A DNA stretch of 64,000 nt from positions 1 to 64,000 of the forward strand of contig NZ_JAFUSK010000021.1 of NCBI RefSeq assembly GCF_017471675.1, in the 5' to 3' direction. Below are positions 59,821 through 64,000 of the stretch, one piece after another. Each line of letters opens with the position of its first letter. Position 1 is the first letter of the stretch. Made by a program: the position numbers and the translations under genes. A model generated the notes under the pieces. It saw only the letters and a program-made list of their open reading frames with translations, was not told the DNA's origin and searched no databases. This stretch comes from Pseudobutyrivibrio sp. (lineage in GTDB: Bacteria > Bacillota > Clostridia > Lachnospirales > Lachnospiraceae).

Positions 59821-61092
59821 TTACTTAACGGCATCAACTGCTGCCTGTGTATCCTTTGCAGCCTGATCTGGCGACTTAGCAAGTGTAAGTACTTCCTGGA
59901 AACCAGTCTGAATTGCATTTGAGTATGAAGGCCAAATTGGTGAAGGTCCTCTTGGAATAGAAGTTTCAAGCTGTGTAATGAACTGTGCCTGAATAGGATC
60001 ATCTGTCCAATAGCTATCCTTAGCTGCCTCTGTCTTAGGTGGGAATGAACCATACTGCTTCATTGCATCTACCATAACATCTGTCTGATTGTAGTACTCA
60101 AGGAATGCCTTAGCACCATCCATATTATCCTTCTTTACAGCGCCCATGTTTTCACCACCAAGGATAGATGTAGCCTGGCCGCTTGAAGCATCCTTCTTAG
60201 GAAGAACTGTTACCCCATAGTTCATATCAGGAGCATCTGCTTCAATACCAGGAATCTGCCATGGACCATTCTGCATCATGGCAATGTTTCCTGCTTTCCA
60301 GTTATTACATACATCTGTCTGAGCCCAGTTTACACACTCTTTAGACCAAGAGCCGTCGTTAATCATATCCTGCATAAGCTGATATGCATCCTTGCCACCT
60401 TCAATATCTGTGTAAGAACCACCAGCTGTATATAACCACTGTAGGCACTGGAATGTACCCTCGTCTGTTCCGATTGCTGCATTACCAAAGCCTGTTACGC
60501 CATAATCTGTAAGCTTCTTAGCCATCTCATGGAATTCATCCCATGTAGTGTTCTCATCTGGATAAGGAACCCCTGCATCATCAAGAATATCCTTGTTATA
60601 GAAAAGAGCTGTACAGTTTGTAGCAAATGGAAGGCCATAGTGTTTGCCGTCCATCATTGTAGAATTCATTGGACCTTCAAGATATTCTGACCAATCTATG
60701 TTGGCATCTGAAATATCTCCAAACAAATCCATTGCTATAAATGATGACATGTCGCATCCATCAAGAATAACTACGTCTGGGAGCTCACCAGATGCAATAC
60801 CAAGCGTTAACTGTTTTTCATAATCAGCAAATGGTACATATGTATGACTTGCTACGAACTCATCCTGTGATGAATTGAATCCATTAATAAGTGATTCCAT
60901 CATCTTTTTCTGAGCATCTGTCTCAAAGTAATCCCAAATAACTACCTCTTGCTTGTCTCCTGCCTGTGCTGTCTGTGTTCCTTCCCCTGAACCAGTTGCT
61001 TCTGTTCCACTTCCTGAGCTGCCGCAGCCTACCATAAGTGACGCTGCCATTGCACCTGCTAATGCCATTGATACGGCTTTCTTAAATCTCAT
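59821..61092 (-). CDS. Extracellular solute-binding lipoprotein of the ABC importer
   Basis: 423 aa, family 1 solute-binding protein. Lipoprotein signal with the lipobox LMVGC (Cys 23), then a Gly/Ser/Thr linker (24-45). The binding-protein signature includes YGLPFATNCTALFYNKDILDDAGVPYP and MQNGPWQIPGI. It delivers sugars to the two permeases encoded just downstream. Its leader has a strong two-tier hairpin before the ribosome site. Ligand inferred to be an arabino-oligosaccharide. Confidence 0.93.
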   Translation of the reverse strand: MRFKKAVSMALAGAMAASLMVGCGSSGSGTEATGSGEGTQTAQAGDKQEVVIWDYFETDAQKKMMESLINGFNSSQDEFVASHTYVPFADYEKQLTLGIASGELPDVVILDGCDMSSFIAMDLFGDISDANIDWSEYLEGPMNSTMMDGKHYGLPFATNCTALFYNKDILDDAGVPYPDENTTWDEFHEMAKKLTDYGVTGFGNAAIGTDEGTFQCLQWLYTAGGSYTDIEGGKDAYQLMQDMINDGSWSKECVNWAQTDVCNNWKAGNIAMMQNGPWQIPGIEADAPDMNYGVTVLPKKDASSGQATSILGGENMGAVKKDNMDGAKAFLEYYNQTDVMVDAMKQYGSFPPKTEAAKDSYWTDDPIQAQFITQLETSIPRGPSPIWPSYSNAIQTGFQEVLTLAKSPDQAAKDTQAAVDAVK

Positions 61093-61107
61093 AAAAAACC
61101 TCCCTTC

Positions 61108-61157
61108 GAATACTTACCATGAGATACTTTGTATCTCCTTTGTTTATATAAGTATTC
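61108..61157 (-). promoter_or_regulatory. Two-tier hairpin in the leader of the binding-protein gene
   Basis: GAATACTTA (61108-61116)/TAAGTATTC (61149-61157) enclose GAGATAC (61121-61127)/GTATCTC (61131-61137). It ends just before the AAGGGAGG ribosome site and has no U tract. It may be an mRNA-stabilising 5' end or a processing site rather than a terminator. Confidence 0.6.
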
Positions 61158-61223
61158 TAAGAGAGGTTTTGATTTTAAAAAATTCTAATAAATTAAAAAA
61201 GGTGGAAAAAATTCATCCTAATT

Positions 61224-62426
61224 TTAGTTCAAGGTTTTACCTGCCGCTTCATCTGGTGTTAACTCTCCAGTCACTACATCTGCAAAGTTCTTAGGTAATT
61301 GCTTGGATATTCTGGAATATCCCTCTATTCCTGTGCGAGGAATTGCATAAGTCATTTGCTGACTAATAATTTCCAGCTTAGGATTATCCACTATTATCTT
61401 ATTTGCAGATTTTATTCTGGATGGAAGCAGATTTGCTTCGCTGCAGAATCTTTCCGTTCCGCCCTGTTCCATGCAATATTTTATAAACTCAATGGAGCCT
61501 TCTACATTTTTACCTTTGATTATTCCTAAATTTTCTCCACCTAGTATTACTGCATTTCTTTTATTCATAGGCATAGGTGAAAGGCCATAGCTAATTCCTG
61601 CTTCATCTAGCATAGGAAAAACCCATGGTCCGTTTTCCATCATAGCTATATCCCCTTCTATAAATCTTCTTGCAATATCTGTTTGGCTGTAGTTAAGACA
61701 ATCCGCCGGCATACAGCCATCTTTTATAAGTCCTGCTAAATAATCATAGGATTCACTGATTGCTTCCCTGGTAAGCTGTGTATCAGAATCAGAGGCAGCC
61801 ATCACCCATGACAATAACTGAAATGAGCCTTGCTCAGAATCCATGGCACTCATCAAAAATCCATAGGTACCATCTTTTGATAATAGCTTTGCTGTTTCAC
61901 TAAGCTCATCCCAGGTTTTAGGTGGTGTAACACCTGCCGCCTTTAACAAATCACTTCGATATATCAAACAAACATTGTTGCTGTTAAACGGAACTCCGTA
62001 GTATTTATCATTGTATTTGATAGTATCTACAGATGCCTCATAATAATCTGTATCTAGATTAAGGGTACTGGCATACTCAGATATATCTTCAAACATATCC
62101 AGCTGAATGAATTTTTTCATATCAGGATTATCAATAATTACCACATCTGGAAGCTCTTGTTCTGTATATGCCCTGGATATTTTCTTGTCAAATTCTGTCA
62201 TTGGAACATATTCCCATGACACCTGATATTTGTCCTGGCTTTTGTTAAAGCTGGCTGTTAACTTATCCAGCCCATTAGCCTGTGCTTCTGTTTCATAGTA
62301 AGACCATATCAACAATTGTTCTTTTTCATCAGGTGTGTTTTCCACATCAGAAGTACTTCTTCCACAGGCTGTATTTGTAATTGCCATGCACATAGCCAGT
62401 GTTATTAGTTTCAGACCTTTTTTCAT
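61224..62426 (-). CDS. Second solute-binding lipoprotein, paralogue coupled to the response regulator
   Basis: 400 aa, family 1 solute-binding protein with lipobox NTAC (Cys 21). It is clearly related to the protein at 59821-61092; both share a WSYYETEAQ/WDYFETDAQ-type start, then YGVPFNSNNVCLIYRSDLLKAAGVTPP and MENGPWVFPML. Its start overlaps the response regulator stop by 4 bp, so it is made with the sensor system rather than with the importer. It may be a binding protein that presents ligand to the histidine kinase, or an alternative receptor for the importer (inference). Confidence 0.9.
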   Translation of the reverse strand: MKKGLKLITLAMCMAITNTACGRSTSDVENTPDEKEQLLIWSYYETEAQANGLDKLTASFNKSQDKYQVSWEYVPMTEFDKKISRAYTEQELPDVVIIDNPDMKKFIQLDMFEDISEYASTLNLDTDYYEASVDTIKYNDKYYGVPFNSNNVCLIYRSDLLKAAGVTPPKTWDELSETAKLLSKDGTYGFLMSAMDSEQGSFQLLSWVMAASDSDTQLTREAISESYDYLAGLIKDGCMPADCLNYSQTDIARRFIEGDIAMMENGPWVFPMLDEAGISYGLSPMPMNKRNAVILGGENLGIIKGKNVEGSIEFIKYCMEQGGTERFCSEANLLPSRIKSANKIIVDNPKLEIISQQMTYAIPRTGIEGYSRISKQLPKNFADVVTGELTPDEAAGKTLN

Positions 62427-63910
62427 CTTTCTCTAAACTCCTTAGGCGATACTCCCTCTATATCCTTAAATACTCTATTAAAGTATTTGGTATCTGTAAA
62501 ACCTACCTGTTCTGCAATCTCGTATATTTTCAGATTGCTACCTGTAAGCAGGCGCTTAGCATGACTTACTCTAAACTCATTTACAAATGCAGAGAAATTC
62601 TTATTCATTTCTCTATGGAAAAGTGTGCTTAGATATTCTGGGGTTATAGACAAATAATTTGCTACCTCTTCCTGGGAAATCTTGTTAGCATAGTTTTCTC
62701 TAATGTAGGCAATAGCCTTTAATATAGTATAGTTGTGAATATCATCACGGGTCGCTTCACCAGCAAACACTACTGCTGCTGCCTCGTCTAAACATCCCTT
62801 TATTTCAGATAACAGCTTTGCCCTTGATATCTTTTCTACTGTATCTAATTCCCTAAGCTGCCTGCCTTTATCAGGCCATATTTTAATGGCCAGCTGCAAA
62901 ATAAAACCTGCAAGAGTTTGATATGCAATTCTTACAGAATATGGATCGTAGGCTTTTCCTATGAAACCTTTGGCAAAGCCTTCACTCCATTTTTGCCAGC
63001 CTTCCTCATCATTATTCACAAGTATTTTTTCTATTTCTTTTTCAGTATCTTTACTATATTTATAATCCGTATATACGATATCTGTGTTACCCTCTATTAC
63101 AATTCTGGTATCTAACATTTCCCCATACAAAAATTTCTTATCAGATTGAAGAGCAATATCCTTTAGCTCCTTCAAGCTGGACAAGCTTGCCACATACCAT
63201 ACCGAATCCTTTAGGCAATCAACAACATCTATTCTGCGGTCAAGCATGTGTACTATCTCTTCATCAGATGAATACTTGCCGGTAGACTTATCATAAAGCA
63301 TGAACAAATCCTTATTATCTTCAGATACATACAAGCCCTTATATTCCTTAAACTTTTCCATAACGGTAGTCTTGTCAAAGCATCCTCTTGTGCTATATCC
63401 TCTTAAAAAGCATAATTCATATCCTTTTGATAATTCAAAAATCCGCTCAGCCTTGCCTATGTTTTCATCATTGTTTTCAAGGGCTCCTGAAACTATTGCT
63501 CTAATATAAGATGCAGGATCAGCGTCTATTCTAGTGGCTTCTGCACTAATCTTGGCAGAGATGGATTTTAGCACCCCGTCTACCGCATCCACGGTAATCG
63601 GCTTAAGCAAATAATCATCAGCTCCGCAGGTGATAGCACGCTTGGCATAATCGAATTCTGCATAGCCTGTAAGTATTACGCTATGGCATTTTATCTGGCG
63701 ATTTTTTATTTCTTCTAACATCTGTAATCCATCCATCTCCGGCATCTTAATATCTGTAAACACCAAATCAGGATGTAATGTAATTATTGCTTCCAGCCCC
63801 TCTTTACCATTCTTCGCCTTGGCAATTACATCATGTTCCCCATAGCTAGATAATAATCTGGATAACCCATTTCTTATTTTGATTTCATCTTCAACTATAA
63901 CTATATTCAT
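62423..63910 (-). CDS. AraC-type response regulator (YesN-like)
   Basis: 495 aa. The N-terminal receiver (1-120) has the phospho-acceptor in LVFTDIKMPEMDG (about residue 55) and Lys in LLKPI. A long middle region (125-385) of unassigned fold follows. Two AraC helix-turn-helix motifs close the protein (ISQEEVANYLSITPEYLSTLFHREMN and IYEIAEQVGFTDTKYFNRVFKDIEGVSPKEF). YesN-type regulators activate glycan-use operons. It should act on a promoter in this operon or elsewhere; the kinase lies 2 nt upstream. Confidence 0.93.
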   Translation of the reverse strand: MNIVIVEDEIKIRNGLSRLLSSYGEHDVIAKAKNGKEGLEAIITLHPDLVFTDIKMPEMDGLQMLEEIKNRQIKCHSVILTGYAEFDYAKRAITCGADDYLLKPITVDAVDGVLKSISAKISAEATRIDADPASYIRAIVSGALENNDENIGKAERIFELSKGYELCFLRGYSTRGCFDKTTVMEKFKEYKGLYVSEDNKDLFMLYDKSTGKYSSDEEIVHMLDRRIDVVDCLKDSVWYVASLSSLKELKDIALQSDKKFLYGEMLDTRIVIEGNTDIVYTDYKYSKDTEKEIEKILVNNDEEGWQKWSEGFAKGFIGKAYDPYSVRIAYQTLAGFILQLAIKIWPDKGRQLRELDTVEKISRAKLLSEIKGCLDEAAAVVFAGEATRDDIHNYTILKAIAYIRENYANKISQEEVANYLSITPEYLSTLFHREMNKNFSAFVNEFRVSHAKRLLTGSNLKIYEIAEQVGFTDTKYFNRVFKDIEGVSPKEFRER

Positions 63911-63912
63911 AC

Positions 63913-63999
63913 CTACTCACACTCACTTTTTGGAATATATAATGTAATCTCAGTTCCGATTTTCTCCACACTATTAATATTCCAATGAGCCATTCCTCC
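63913..63999 (-). CDS. C-terminal end of a sensor histidine kinase (cut by window edge)
   Basis: Only 28 residues are visible: GGMAHWNINSVEKIGTEITL then YIPKSECE. The Gly-Thr-x-Ile/Val-x-Leu-x-Ile-Pro ending is that of the HATPase domain of YesM-like kinases. The stop TAG is 2 nt before the response regulator start. Partner kinase of the operon. Confidence 0.75.
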   Translation of the reverse strand, partial: GGMAHWNINSVEKIGTEITLYIPKSECE

Positions 64000-64000
64000 G

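Overview
The window reads as chromosomal DNA of an anaerobic Gram-positive Clostridia member, most likely Lachnospiraceae of the Butyrivibrio/Pseudobutyrivibrio/Roseburia type. This is inferred from gene content: a FolT gene under a THF riboswitch, a NiaR-nadCBA operon, YtrA-type GntR/ABC genes, a GH127 plant-glycan locus with a two-component-regulated ABC importer, and AT-rich intergenic DNA with strong GGAGG ribosome sites. Nearly all genes lie on the minus strand. No rRNA, tRNA, CRISPR array, transposase or phage gene was seen.

Left to right. 1-2.4 kb: a candidate peptide-signalling locus, with two tiny ORFs that diverge around a 21-bp palindrome and a 600-aa regulator built as a tandem repeat of HTH plus helical repeats. 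2.4-6.2 kb: an SbcD/SbcC-like (YhaO/YhaN-like) nuclease-ATPase pair. 6.2-13.3 kb: a chemoreceptor, a double receiver and a hybrid kinase, flanked by two inverted copies of a 620-690-nt long-hairpin element that carries an identical 70-nt core. 13.3-17.6 kb: ung and the niaR-nadCBA operon. 17.8-23.6 kb: an acyltransferase, a TSCPD protein, a YARHG protein, an AlaX-like editing protein, asparaginase and nadE. 23.6-29 kb: a cell-surface O-acylation cluster (SGNH, AlgJ/DHHW-like, MBOAT, acyltransferase 3, PH domain). 29-31.7 kb: an autoregulated ABC/GntR operon. 31.8-35.8 kb: a kinase, msrA and a secreted zinc peptidase. 36-39.7 kb: a free-standing condensation/ACP/AMP-ligase set with a TetR regulator. 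39.9-43.6 kb: phosphoglucomutase, folC, folT and the THF riboswitch.

43.7-45.1 kb: an AAA/DUF4869-like pair of unknown job. 45.3-46.5 kb: an iron alcohol dehydrogenase. 46.6-49.6 kb: a very AT-rich RiPP cassette (precursor, radical SAM/SPASM enzyme, ABC exporter), probably acquired. 50-64 kb: one long operon reading leftward from a histidine kinase (cut by the window edge) through an AraC-type response regulator, two solute-binding lipoproteins, two permeases and a GH127 beta-L-arabinofuranosidase to a 1991-aa surface protein. Its likely logic is to sense an extracellular arabinose-containing oligosaccharide, release it at the surface, import it and trim it inside the cell.

The strongest candidates for something undescribed are the long-hairpin element family (two copies whose arms differ in sequence but stay self-complementary), the dual-HTH regulator with its tiny ORFs, the RiPP cassette whose core has no cysteine, and the surface protein in which a PKD-LamG stretch has been moved about 700 residues downstream.
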